From the NCBI GenBank assembly GCA_947466555.1, contig CANIFK010000275.1, forward strand, positions 1-6,995: DNA of 6,995 nt, in the 5' to 3' direction. The notes beneath the pieces are model-generated. The model was not told the DNA's origin, did not search any database, and saw only the letters and a list, made by a program, of their open reading frames with translations. This stretch comes from Acidobacteriota bacterium (lineage in GTDB: Bacteria; Acidobacteriota; Terriglobia; Bryobacterales; Bryobacteraceae). This document shows, piece by piece, positions 1 to 6,212 of this stretch (positions within the stretch are counted from its first letter, which is position 1; each line of letters starts with the position of its first letter). The translations under genes were made by a program, and so were the position numbers.

Positions 1-849
1 CATTTTGAGTTCGTCGGAGCCGAACTGGCCGGCCATGGCGATGACGGTCTGGATGGCGTCGTTGTAGGTGAGATAGGCAGCCAGGAAGAGGACGGTTTTG
101 GGGTAGCGCTTGAGGCCTTTGATGGTGTGGGAGAACTGCTGGAAGCCTACTTTGAGCATCGATTGGCCGGGCGGGAGGGCGCGTTGCGCGCCGCGGTTCT
201 TAAGGCCGGCCATGGGGATGAGCGTGAACAGCGCCCACCAGAGTCCGGCGCTGCCCATGCTGATGCGGACGGCCATGCCTTTGGTGATGCCCAATGTGGT
301 GGCGAAGGAGAGGAAGGCGAGGTTCAGGGCCAGGAGGAGGCCACCGCCGAGGTAGCCGATGCCCCAGCCTTTGGAGGAGATGTTATCGCGCTCTTCGGGC
401 GTGCTGATTTCGGGGAGGAAGGCGTTGTAGACAACCATCGAGGCGCCGAAGGTGAGATTGGCGATGAGGAAGAGCGCGGCGCCGAGGAGGTAGTTCGCGC
501 CTTCGACGAAGAAGAGGCACATCGTTGCGACGGCGCCGGTGTAGGCGAGGACGCCGAGGATCTCGCGCTTGCGGCGGCCGTAGTCGGCGATGGCTCCGAT
601 TAAGGGGAGGACGAGAACTTGGGTGAGGACGGAGAGGCTGACGAGGTAACCCCAGAGGGAGCGGGGATCGATGGGGATACCGAAGGGATGGATGAGGCCG
701 TCGGGCGAGGCGGCGGACTTGGCGATGGCCGTGAGATACGGCCCGAGGAAGAGCGTGACGACGGTGGAACTGTAGGCGGAGTTCGCCCAGTCGTACATGA
801 ACCAAGCGCGCTGTTGGCGCTTCAGAGATGCTTGCGCAGGAAGGCCCAT
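1..849 (-). CDS. UMF1/Atg22-like MFS transporter (C-terminus cut by window edge)
   Basis: This is an inner-membrane major facilitator of the UMF1 group, the bacterial relatives of yeast Atg22. Only the first 283 residues are inside the window; family members usually run somewhat over 400. Seen: the family signature MYDWANSAY at residues 18-26, a loop motif A (GAIADYGRRKR) at 85-95, the segment YNAFLPEIS at 141-149, and repeated hydrophobic helices including the seventh-helix-like stretch LAAYLTYNDAIQTV near 257-270. The ATG at 847-849 is chosen because GGAG lies seven bases upstream and it leaves a normal-length cytoplasmic N-terminus before the first helix. The ATG at 796-798 would begin inside the conserved motif. 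The gene starts within the last codons of the upstream hydrolase gene (28-bp overlap), so it is probably translationally coupled to it. Yeast Atg22 effluxes amino acids from the vacuole; bacterial substrates are mostly unknown. Uptake or release of a product of the neighbouring hydrolase is inference. Confidence 0.9.
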   Translation of the reverse strand, partial: MGLPAQASLKRQQRAWFMYDWANSAYSSTVVTLFLGPYLTAIAKSAASPDGLIHPFGIPIDPRSLWGYLVSLSVLTQVLVLPLIGAIADYGRRKREILGVLAYTGAVATMCLFFVEGANYLLGAALFLIANLTFGASMVVYNAFLPEISTPEERDNISSKGWGIGYLGGGLLLALNLAFLSFATTLGITKGMAVRISMGSAGLWWALFTLIPMAGLKNRGAQRALPPGQSMLKVGFQQFSHTIKGLKRYPKTVLFLAAYLTYNDAIQTVIAMAGQFGSDELKM

Positions 850-1793
850 GCGATGTCTCCGCGCCATTCGTGGCCGCCGTCGAATTCCTGGAATTCAAAG
901 AGCCCGTTGGGGGCGTAGTGGGTTTTTGCGTCGGCGGCGGCGCTGCGGACCATGTCGATGGGCAGGCCTTTGTCGTTGACGCCGTTTTGCAGTTGCAGGG
1001 CGCGCGGGGCGATCAGCGAGACCAAGTCGGGTCCGGTCATATCGAAGGGGCGGCCTTCGGGTTGTTTGCCGGCGGGCATCTCCTTGGCCATCGCTTCGCG
1101 GTCGCGGAAGGAGCAACTGGCGACGCCGACCTTGATGCGCGGGTCGAGCGCCATGGTGTAGAGCGTGAAGTAGCCACCGTAGGAGAGGCCGATCATGGCG
1201 ACGCGTTTGGGGTCGACTTCAGGGCGGCGGAGCATGGCGTCGAGCGAGAGGGAGATGCGCATGGTTTCGACGCCCATGAGGCTGGTGCCGAGTTTGCGGA
1301 ATTGGGCGTCCATGTCGCGACGGACTTCGACCGGGATGGGCGTGCCGTTATCGCGATCGCGGAAGGGGTGCATCAGCGTGATGGGCGCCCATACGACGTA
1401 GCCCTCTTTGGCGGCGCCGCGGATCATGTCTTGATAGTTGCCGCCGCCTTTGAAAATGGCGAGTTCCGGGTAGCCGCCGCCGCCGTGTTTGGCGATGACC
1501 AGGGGCGCGGGGAACTTGGCGTTTTTCGGGACGAGGTAGAGGCCGTAGACGTCCATGTCGGGCGCGACGGGGACCCAGGCGCGGTAGTAGGTGGCTACGC
1601 TATCCTCGCCGAACTGCTCCAGGCGGGGCAGGCCCGGAGCGGAGAGGCCGGGGACGGGATAGCCCAGGGCCTTCGCGAGTGCATTGCCGCGCGGTTGGAC
1701 GGGCGGCTTCTCCTTTTCCAGGCGGGCGGCGAAGCGCTGGAATTGCGTGTAGCTTTCTTCGCGATATTTGCGGGAGGCGGGGATTTCCTCTTC
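822..1793 (-). other. Domain: alpha/beta hydrolase (DLH/acetyl-esterase-like)
   Basis: Residues about 597-919. Following a charged helical stretch (EEEIPASRKYREES) come a cap-like segment, the strand VYGLYLVPK, oxyanion motif KHGGGG, strand GYVVWAPI, the nucleophile elbow GLSYGG (S800), strand VGVASCSF, acid D870 and histidine H904. Spacing of Ser, Asp and His (70 and 34 residues) fits the fold. No second signal peptide or internal start precedes this half, so it is made only as part of the fusion. Confidence 0.88.
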
Positions 1794-3581
1794 GAGGAGA
1801 GCGGCGGTTTCGGCTTTGTAGAAGCGGACGTTGTCGAGTTCGAGCCAGGCGCGTTCGCCGCCGGGGCGGACGATTTCGAAGGTCAGCATGGTGAGCTGGG
1901 CGAGGTCGAGTTTCGCGTCGAAGGGGATGCGAACGGTGGACCAGGCGGGGGTGGCTTGGAAGTTCGATTTGGTTGTCTGGATACGGAGGGCGTAGGCGCC
2001 TTCGCCGCGTGCGTCGAATTCGACGCCGCTATAGCCGCGGGCGTCCATGGGCTCGACGGCGCCTTTGGTGAGCGGCAGATTCATGCGGGCGTAGGGGGCG
2101 TTGGAGTCTGACAGGTTGGCGGTGATGGAGAGGGCGTGATTGCCGGGGGCGCGCTGGATGCGCTGGTAGAGCATGGTGGTGCGGTCGTGGCCGGTATCGG
2201 TGGAGTTGACCCAGCGGGTGTCGATTTTGCTGCGGTTGGCGGGGCCTTCGAAGTCATCAAGGAGTGCCGGGGCTGGTATGGCGGGGGTGGGCGTGGGGCC
2301 GCTGGCGCGGATGGCGGTGGAGAGGGCGGGGAGGTCGATCGGTGCGCCGGATTGGTAGACGGCGGAGACTTTATCGATGTCGTTGATGTTCTGGTCGGGG
2401 CGGCCATCGATCACGATGACGTCGGCGATCTTGCCGGGTTCGATGGTGCCGCGGTTGGCATCGCGGACGGTCTTCGCGGCATTGAACGTGGCGGCTTTCA
2501 ACGCTTCCAGGGGCCCGAGGCCGGCGCCGGAGAGGAGCTTCAATTCGCGGAGAGAGGCCCAGCCGTGGTGGGTGCCGACGATGCCGGCGTCGGTGCCGTT
2601 GACGATGGTGATGCCGGCTTTGTGGAGGGCGGCCACGTTCTTTTTGAGCAGTTCGTATTTGGCGATGCGTTGCGCGCTGGGGGCGGCGAGCATGGGCCGG
2701 TTTTTGAGAGATGCGATGGCGGCGGGTTCGAGGAGTTGTTCCAGGAGCGGTTCGTTGATGTAGCCGGCGCGGGGTTCGTAGACGGCGGCGGTGGGGCCGT
2801 AGGCGACGTGGTTCTGCTTCATCAGCTGGATGAGTTCGTCGTCGACGGGTTGGTCCTGGATGCCGTGCATGATGGCGTCGACACCGGCGCGAGCGGCGAT
2901 CTTTCCTTTGGCGAGGGTGACGGTGTGGGTGAGGACGGGGATGCCGGCTTTGTGGGCGTCTTCGACGATGGCCTTCATGGTTTCGAGTTCCATGCTGGTC
3001 ATGTCAGGCGCCTGGGCGTAGCGCCAGCCGTCGGAGAAAATCTTGATGACGTCGGGCTTGTAGGGCAGCACGCGGGCCATGGCGGCGTGGGCCTGTTTGG
3101 GGGTGAGAACTTCGTTGGTGAAGAAGTCGCCGCGGCCGCCTTCGACGCCGTGGCCGCCGGGGGTGCTGAAGCGCACGGCGAAGTGGACACGGGGGCCCTG
3201 CCACTTGTTTTCGGCGAGTAGGCGGCGGACGGGCGAGTAGGTTTCGGGGTAGGTGCCGAAGTCGGCGACGGAGGTGACGCCGGAGCGGAGGTAGGCTTTG
3301 AGGTTCTTGCCCCAGTCCTGGCGGGAGCCGCCGACTGTGGGGTAGTTGACGTGAGTGTGGAGATCGAACAGGCCGGGGAGGAGGAGCTTGCCTTCGGCGT
3401 TGACGGTGGTGGTTCCGGCGGGCGTTTGGAGATTCAGGCCCACGGCTTCAACTTTGCCGTTGTCCATGAGCACGTCGGCACGGCGGGCGGGGGTGCCGGT
3501 ACCGTCGAAGACGAGGCCTCCTTTGAGGAGTACCGGGGCGGCGGTGACGGACAGGGCGAGGAGAAAGAGCGCGAGTTTCAC
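822..3581 (-). CDS. Exported amidohydrolase / CIA30-like / alpha-beta hydrolase fusion
   Basis: A 919-residue protein with two enzyme domains. Residues 1-15 form a short signal peptide (MKLALFLLALSVTAA), so it should act outside the cytoplasm. Residues about 17-424 are an amidohydrolase of the imidazolonepropionase-like group with a full set of metal ligands: HTH at 75-77, K180 (likely carboxylated), H219, H239 and D331. A proline-rich linker (about 428-439) leads to a beta-rich CIA30/carbohydrate-binding-like domain at about 440-589 (starts LLDDFEG, ends LELDNVRFYK). Residues about 597-919 are an alpha/beta hydrolase of dienelactone-hydrolase/acetyl-esterase type: HGGGG at 699-703, nucleophile S800 in GLSYGG, likely acid D870 in NGVNDKG, H904 in GGHEW. 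The start is GTG, with only one base between it and the upstream stop and no clear Shine-Dalgarno, pointing to coupled re-initiation. Related amidohydrolases include Xaa-Arg/Lys dipeptidases, but substrates here are not readable. The reading frame is continuous, with no sign of a frameshift. Confidence 0.93.
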   Translation of the reverse strand: MKLALFLLALSVTAAPVLLKGGLVFDGTGTPARRADVLMDNGKVEAVGLNLQTPAGTTTVNAEGKLLLPGLFDLHTHVNYPTVGGSRQDWGKNLKAYLRSGVTSVADFGTYPETYSPVRRLLAENKWQGPRVHFAVRFSTPGGHGVEGGRGDFFTNEVLTPKQAHAAMARVLPYKPDVIKIFSDGWRYAQAPDMTSMELETMKAIVEDAHKAGIPVLTHTVTLAKGKIAARAGVDAIMHGIQDQPVDDELIQLMKQNHVAYGPTAAVYEPRAGYINEPLLEQLLEPAAIASLKNRPMLAAPSAQRIAKYELLKKNVAALHKAGITIVNGTDAGIVGTHHGWASLRELKLLSGAGLGPLEALKAATFNAAKTVRDANRGTIEPGKIADVIVIDGRPDQNINDIDKVSAVYQSGAPIDLPALSTAIRASGPTPTPAIPAPALLDDFEGPANRSKIDTRWVNSTDTGHDRTTMLYQRIQRAPGNHALSITANLSDSNAPYARMNLPLTKGAVEPMDARGYSGVEFDARGEGAYALRIQTTKSNFQATPAWSTVRIPFDAKLDLAQLTMLTFEIVRPGGERAWLELDNVRFYKAETAALLEEEIPASRKYREESYTQFQRFAARLEKEKPPVQPRGNALAKALGYPVPGLSAPGLPRLEQFGEDSVATYYRAWVPVAPDMDVYGLYLVPKNAKFPAPLVIAKHGGGGYPELAIFKGGGNYQDMIRGAAKEGYVVWAPITLMHPFRDRDNGTPIPVEVRRDMDAQFRKLGTSLMGVETMRISLSLDAMLRRPEVDPKRVAMIGLSYGGYFTLYTMALDPRIKVGVASCSFRDREAMAKEMPAGKQPEGRPFDMTGPDLVSLIAPRALQLQNGVNDKGLPIDMVRSAAADAKTHYAPNGLFEFQEFDGGHEWRGDIAWAFLRKHL
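1815..2270 (-). other. Domain: CIA30-like / carbohydrate-binding-like beta-sandwich
   Basis: Residues about 438-589 of the fusion. Seen: LDDFEG opening, a repeated beta-strand pattern (NHALSITANL, SGVEFDARGEG, YALRIQT, WSTVRIPF, LTFEIVRPG) and the closing strand WLELDNVRFY. This pattern is typical of CIA30 and CBM11-like galactose-binding folds. Those domains bind sugars or mediate assembly; a role in holding the enzyme to polysaccharide is inference. Exact family membership needs a profile search. Confidence 0.65.
2310..3581 (-). other. Domain: imidazolonepropionase-like amidohydrolase
   Basis: N-terminal part of the fusion protein, residues 1-424 including the signal peptide. It has the expected beta-sandwich start (GGLVFDGTGTP), the HxH pair after the first barrel strand (DLHTH), lysine in VIKIFSDG, histidines in VLTHT and IMHG, and the final aspartate in NGTDAG. 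It closes with the usual NAAKT...GTIEPGKIADVIVID tail. All five ligand positions are present, so this half looks catalytically complete on its own. Confidence 0.9.
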
Positions 3582-3582
3582 T

Positions 3583-4287
3583 TCATACAGGATGGCGCAA
3601 ACGGCGGGCGATTAGGAGGGCGATGCCGATGGCAGTGAGGGCGAGGGTGGCGGGTTCGGGGACATCGGCAGGAAGGGTGGAGGCCGGCGCGTTGTACGGC
3701 AGGGCGACCAGTTCGACGGAGTTGGCAGGGATAGTGAGGGTGAGGCCGGGCAGGCCGGTCTGCGCACCGTAGTCACCGACGCTGAGCGATACGCGCCAGC
3801 CAGTGATTTCGAGGCCGGCGGGAACGATGTAGGTGAAATTGCGGGCGAGGCTCTCGGTGAGGCCTTCGGTTTTCAAGTTGGTGCTATCCATGTATTCCGT
3901 ATAGAAGGTGCCGTCAGCGGTTGAGAGTTCGCCCTGGACGTCAAAGGGGAATCCGTTCGGCAGGTTGGGAGAAATGCTGAAGTTGAAATGCACGGCAACT
4001 TCGGTATCGGCGGCGAAGGAGCCGGAGGCGGTGCCCCACGCGATCATGACGATGTAGGGGTCGTAGTTGCCGCCGTCCATGGAGACGGAGCCGTAGATAT
4101 TCCGGGTTGCGATGCCGTTGGTTTCGGGCAATTGGGCGGAGGAGATATTGCCGATTTTGCCGGTGCCGTCGAAATTGAAGTAGTCCGACATGCCGTCGAA
4201 GAAGCCGGAGCCGGGGTCCGGGGCGTTGAGGATGACGCCTGCGTGGGCGAGCGTGGCGGTGAGGAACAGGAAGACTGCCGGTTTCAT
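3583..4287 (-). CDS. PEP-CTERM sorting-domain protein
   Basis: A 234-residue secreted protein of unknown function. It has a signal peptide (residues 1-16, cleavage after AHA), a cysteine-free body of about 190 residues rich in Gly, Ser, Thr, Asn and aromatic residues that reads as beta-strands, and a complete PEP-CTERM tail: VPEP at 209-212, hydrophobic segment 213-227 and a basic end RRLRHP. In other bacteria such tails are recognised and cut by an exosortase, releasing or anchoring the protein at the cell surface, usually alongside exopolysaccharide production; no exosortase lies in this window. The body matches no enzyme family I recognise. It is the first gene of the leftward unit; its stop is one base from the GTG of the fusion hydrolase. 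The ATG at 4287 is the only usable start because an in-frame stop lies just upstream. No strong Shine-Dalgarno is visible. Confidence 0.9.
   Translation of the reverse strand: MKPAVFLFLTATLAHAGVILNAPDPGSGFFDGMSDYFNFDGTGKIGNISSAQLPETNGIATRNIYGSVSMDGGNYDPYIVMIAWGTASGSFAADTEVAVHFNFSISPNLPNGFPFDVQGELSTADGTFYTEYMDSTNLKTEGLTESLARNFTYIVPAGLEITGWRVSLSVGDYGAQTGLPGLTLTIPANSVELVALPYNAPASTLPADVPEPATLALTAIGIALLIARRLRHPV
3586..3663 (-). other. PEP-CTERM exosortase sorting signal
   Basis: Encodes residues 209-234: the VPEPATLAL motif, a short membrane-spanning stretch (TAIGIALLIA) and a positively charged end. This tripartite layout at the extreme C-terminus is diagnostic for PEP-CTERM proteins. Confidence 0.92.
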
Positions 4288-4353
4288 GGTTGACGGTGCG
4301 GAAACAAGAAATGGATTTGATCATTCCTGCCGATACACTGGTAGTTGGTTCTC
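4288..4353. promoter_or_regulatory. Divergent intergenic region, presumed promoters for both directions
   Basis: The only real gene-free gap: 66 bp between the leftward PEP-CTERM gene and the rightward phosphoesterase. Promoters for both units must lie here or inside the flanking genes. TTGACG at 4290-4295 resembles a rightward -35 box, but no good -10 follows at normal spacing. I see no convincing leftward promoter and no extended operator; the hexamer TGATCA at 4318-4323 is the only palindrome. The region is noticeably more AT-rich than the genes beside it. Confidence 0.4.
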
Positions 4354-5481
4354 ATGTTGTCTTTGTCTCGATTTCTTCCGGAGATCTTCGGAATCTTTCT
4401 GGTGCTGGGCTGTCACCGTGCTTGGTTGGCGTGGTTTCCGGCGTGGTGGCGGTTGATAGCCGTGAGCGCTGCGCTGGGTGTGAGCGGGTTGGTATTGAAT
4501 GTTCCGCCGGTGTGGCGCCATCTGCCACCGGGGCCGGCGTTTACGTGGGCGCGCGGGGCGGTGATCCTGTGGGGGATTCTGGCGTGCGGGACGACGGCGG
4601 CGATGGCGTTGTCGCGTTGGATGGGGCGGCGGACGGGGCCGACGGACATGGCACGGCGCGGCCTTTTGCAGGCGGCTCAATCGGCCGTGGTGGCGGCGCC
4701 GGCGGTGGCGTTGGGGTACGGCACGTTCTTGGAGCGGCGGTGGCTGAAGCAGGTGGAAGTGAATGTGCGCGTGCCCGGGTTGCCGAAGGATCTGGACGGG
4801 GTGCGGATTGCGCAGTTGAGCGACATCCACATGAGCAGTTTTCTTTCCGCCGATGAGCTGGCGGCGGCGGTGGATATGGCCAACGAGTTCCGGCCGCATC
4901 TGTCGATGGTGACCGGGGATCTGATCACGCGGGATGGGGATCCGCTGGACACCTGCCTGCGAGAGTTAAAGCGGCTGAAGGCGGACGCCGGCGTGTATGG
5001 TTGCATGGGGAACCACGAGATCTACGCCGACTGCGAGGCGTATGTAGCCGAACAGGCGGGGCGATTCGGGTTGCGATTTCTGCGGGGCGAGGCGGAGACG
5101 TTGCGGTTCGGGCAGGCGCGGCTGCGGCTGGCGGGTGTGGATTATCAGAAGATGCATGCCCCGTATTTGACCAGCGCCAAGGCGCTGCAGGAGCCGGGTG
5201 CATTCCATGTTTTGCTGTCGCACAACCCCGATGTTTTTGAGACGGCGGCGAGGCAGGGTTGGGACCTGACTTTGGCCGGTCACACACACGGTGGTCAAGT
5301 CACGGTAGAGTATCTGAATCAGCACTTGAATCTAGCTAGGTTTTTTACCCCGTACGTGTACGGACATTACGAGAAAGAGAAGTCGCACATCTACGTGACG
5401 CGCGGCATCGGGACAGTGGGTGTTCCGATGCGTATTGGCGCCGCTCCGGAGGTTGCGTTGGTCCGCCTGTGCGCTACCTGA
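4354..5481 (+). CDS. Membrane-anchored metallophosphoesterase (YaeI/YkuE-like)
   Basis: A 375-residue calcineurin-like phosphoesterase with an N-terminal membrane part. Hydrophobic stretches at about 8-22, 34-49, 66-86 and 104-122 predict four helices. The positive loops CHRAW...WWR and RWMGRRTGPTDMARR should face the cytoplasm, which places the C-terminal catalytic domain in the periplasm. Its metal and catalytic motifs are complete: SDIH (D157, H159), GD (D189), GNHE (N220, H221), H290 in LSHNPD and GHTHGGQ (H310, H312). The GHTHGGQ ending and RGIGTVGVP tail are typical of the YaeI/YkuE group. YaeI is reported as a phosphodiesterase; some relatives act on lipid precursors such as UDP-diacylglucosamine, but the substrate here is unknown. 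The ATG at 4354 is chosen; an in-frame TTG at 4345 is the only alternative, as a stop precedes it. Its end overlaps the next gene. Confidence 0.9.
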   Translation: MLSLSRFLPEIFGIFLVLGCHRAWLAWFPAWWRLIAVSAALGVSGLVLNVPPVWRHLPPGPAFTWARGAVILWGILACGTTAAMALSRWMGRRTGPTDMARRGLLQAAQSAVVAAPAVALGYGTFLERRWLKQVEVNVRVPGLPKDLDGVRIAQLSDIHMSSFLSADELAAAVDMANEFRPHLSMVTGDLITRDGDPLDTCLRELKRLKADAGVYGCMGNHEIYADCEAYVAEQAGRFGLRFLRGEAETLRFGQARLRLAGVDYQKMHAPYLTSAKALQEPGAFHVLLSHNPDVFETAARQGWDLTLAGHTHGGQVTVEYLNQHLNLARFFTPYVYGHYEKEKSHIYVTRGIGTVGVPMRIGAAPEVALVRLCAT

Positions 5482-6212
5482 TTGTCAGTGATATCCATGC
5501 CAACCTCGAAGGTCTGAACGCCGTACTCGCGGCGAACGAGGGCCTGTATGACCAGATCCTATGCTGTGGGGACTTCGTGGATTACTGCGCGAGTCCGAAC
5601 GAAATTTGTGACTGGGCTCGGACGCATTGCGAAGTCGTCATTCGCGGTAACCACGATAAGGCCTGCTGCGGGCTGGACGATACGGACGACTATAATCCGT
5701 TGGCCCAGGCGGCGGTGCAGTGGACGATGGGACAGTTGACGCCGGAGAATCTGGAGTGGCTGCGGATGCTGCCGCAGGGGCCGGTGTGGATTGAAGACAA
5801 GTTTCAGCTGGTGCACGGTTCGCCGTATCACGAGGACGAATATCTGCTGGATGCGCAGGAGATTATCCGGGCACGGCAGGTGATGCAGACGCCGCTGGTA
5901 TTTTTTGGTCATACCCATTTGCAGTGCGCAATCCGTTTCCATGGCGATCAGGGGACGATGCTGCCGACGGTGGCCGCCGAGGAAGAAGGCACGCTGATTC
6001 AGTTGGAGCCGGGCGATTTTTACCTGATCAATCCGGGTTCGGTGGGGCAGCCGCGGGACCGCGATTGGCGGGCGTCGTGCGCGCTGTACGACAGCACGGA
6101 GAACCGCGTGCTGCTGCGGCGGATTCCTTACGACCTCCGTGGGGCGCAGCAGAAGGTGCGCGATTCGGGATTGCCGCCGATGTTAGCTGAGCGGTTGGCC
6201 CGCGGGCAGTAG
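5469..6212 (+). CDS. Soluble metallophosphoesterase (YfcE/MJ0936-like)
   Basis: A 247-residue cytoplasmic calcineurin-like phosphoesterase without signal peptide or membrane segment. Motifs in order: SDIHAN (D8, H10), CGDFVDY (D35), RGNHD (N61, H62), LVHGSP (H116), FFGHTH (H148, H150), then LINPGSVGQPRD, the conserved closing element of the YfcE/MJ0936 type. All metal ligands are present. Such enzymes hydrolyse phosphodiesters in vitro; the physiological substrate is generally unknown. The start is GTG at 5469, giving MRYLIVSDIH, which puts the first strand at the N-terminus as in the family. It lies 13 bp inside the preceding gene and has no well-placed Shine-Dalgarno, so it is probably coupled to it. 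Its last 30 bp overlap the end of uvrC on the other strand. Confidence 0.92.
   Translation: MRYLIVSDIHANLEGLNAVLAANEGLYDQILCCGDFVDYCASPNEICDWARTHCEVVIRGNHDKACCGLDDTDDYNPLAQAAVQWTMGQLTPENLEWLRMLPQGPVWIEDKFQLVHGSPYHEDEYLLDAQEIIRARQVMQTPLVFFGHTHLQCAIRFHGDQGTMLPTVAAEEEGTLIQLEPGDFYLINPGSVGQPRDRDWRASCALYDSTENRVLLRRIPYDLRGAQQKVRDSGLPPMLAERLARGQ

Noticed and set aside
882..896. Inverted repeat GAATTC-CTG-GAATTC
   Set aside because: Explained by the codons for FEFQEF in the hydrolase C-terminus; no other copy was noticed, so it is likely chance.
383..898. Minus-strand open frame of 171 codons over the transporter gene
   Set aside because: Same strand but a different frame from the transporter; Arg/Pro/His-rich product typical of a frame shift of GC-rich coding DNA.
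828..2111. Long plus-strand open frame (427 codons) across the alpha/beta hydrolase and middle domain
   Set aside because: Exactly antisense to a gene with clear motifs; its product is a Gly/Ala/Asp/Val/Glu-rich string with no domain, as expected from a GC-rich complement.
2136..3221. Long plus-strand open frame (361 codons) across the amidohydrolase
   Set aside because: Antisense shadow with low-complexity Gly/Ala/Asp/Val composition and no recognisable motif or ribosome site.
4318..4323. TGATCA palindrome in the divergent gap as an operator
   Set aside because: Symmetry does not extend beyond six bases, which is expected by chance at this length.
5350..5363. Perfect inverted repeat CCGTAC-GT-GTACGG
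   Set aside because: Lies inside the phosphoesterase coding sequence (TPYVYGH), has a two-base centre that cannot form a normal loop, and no second copy was noticed.
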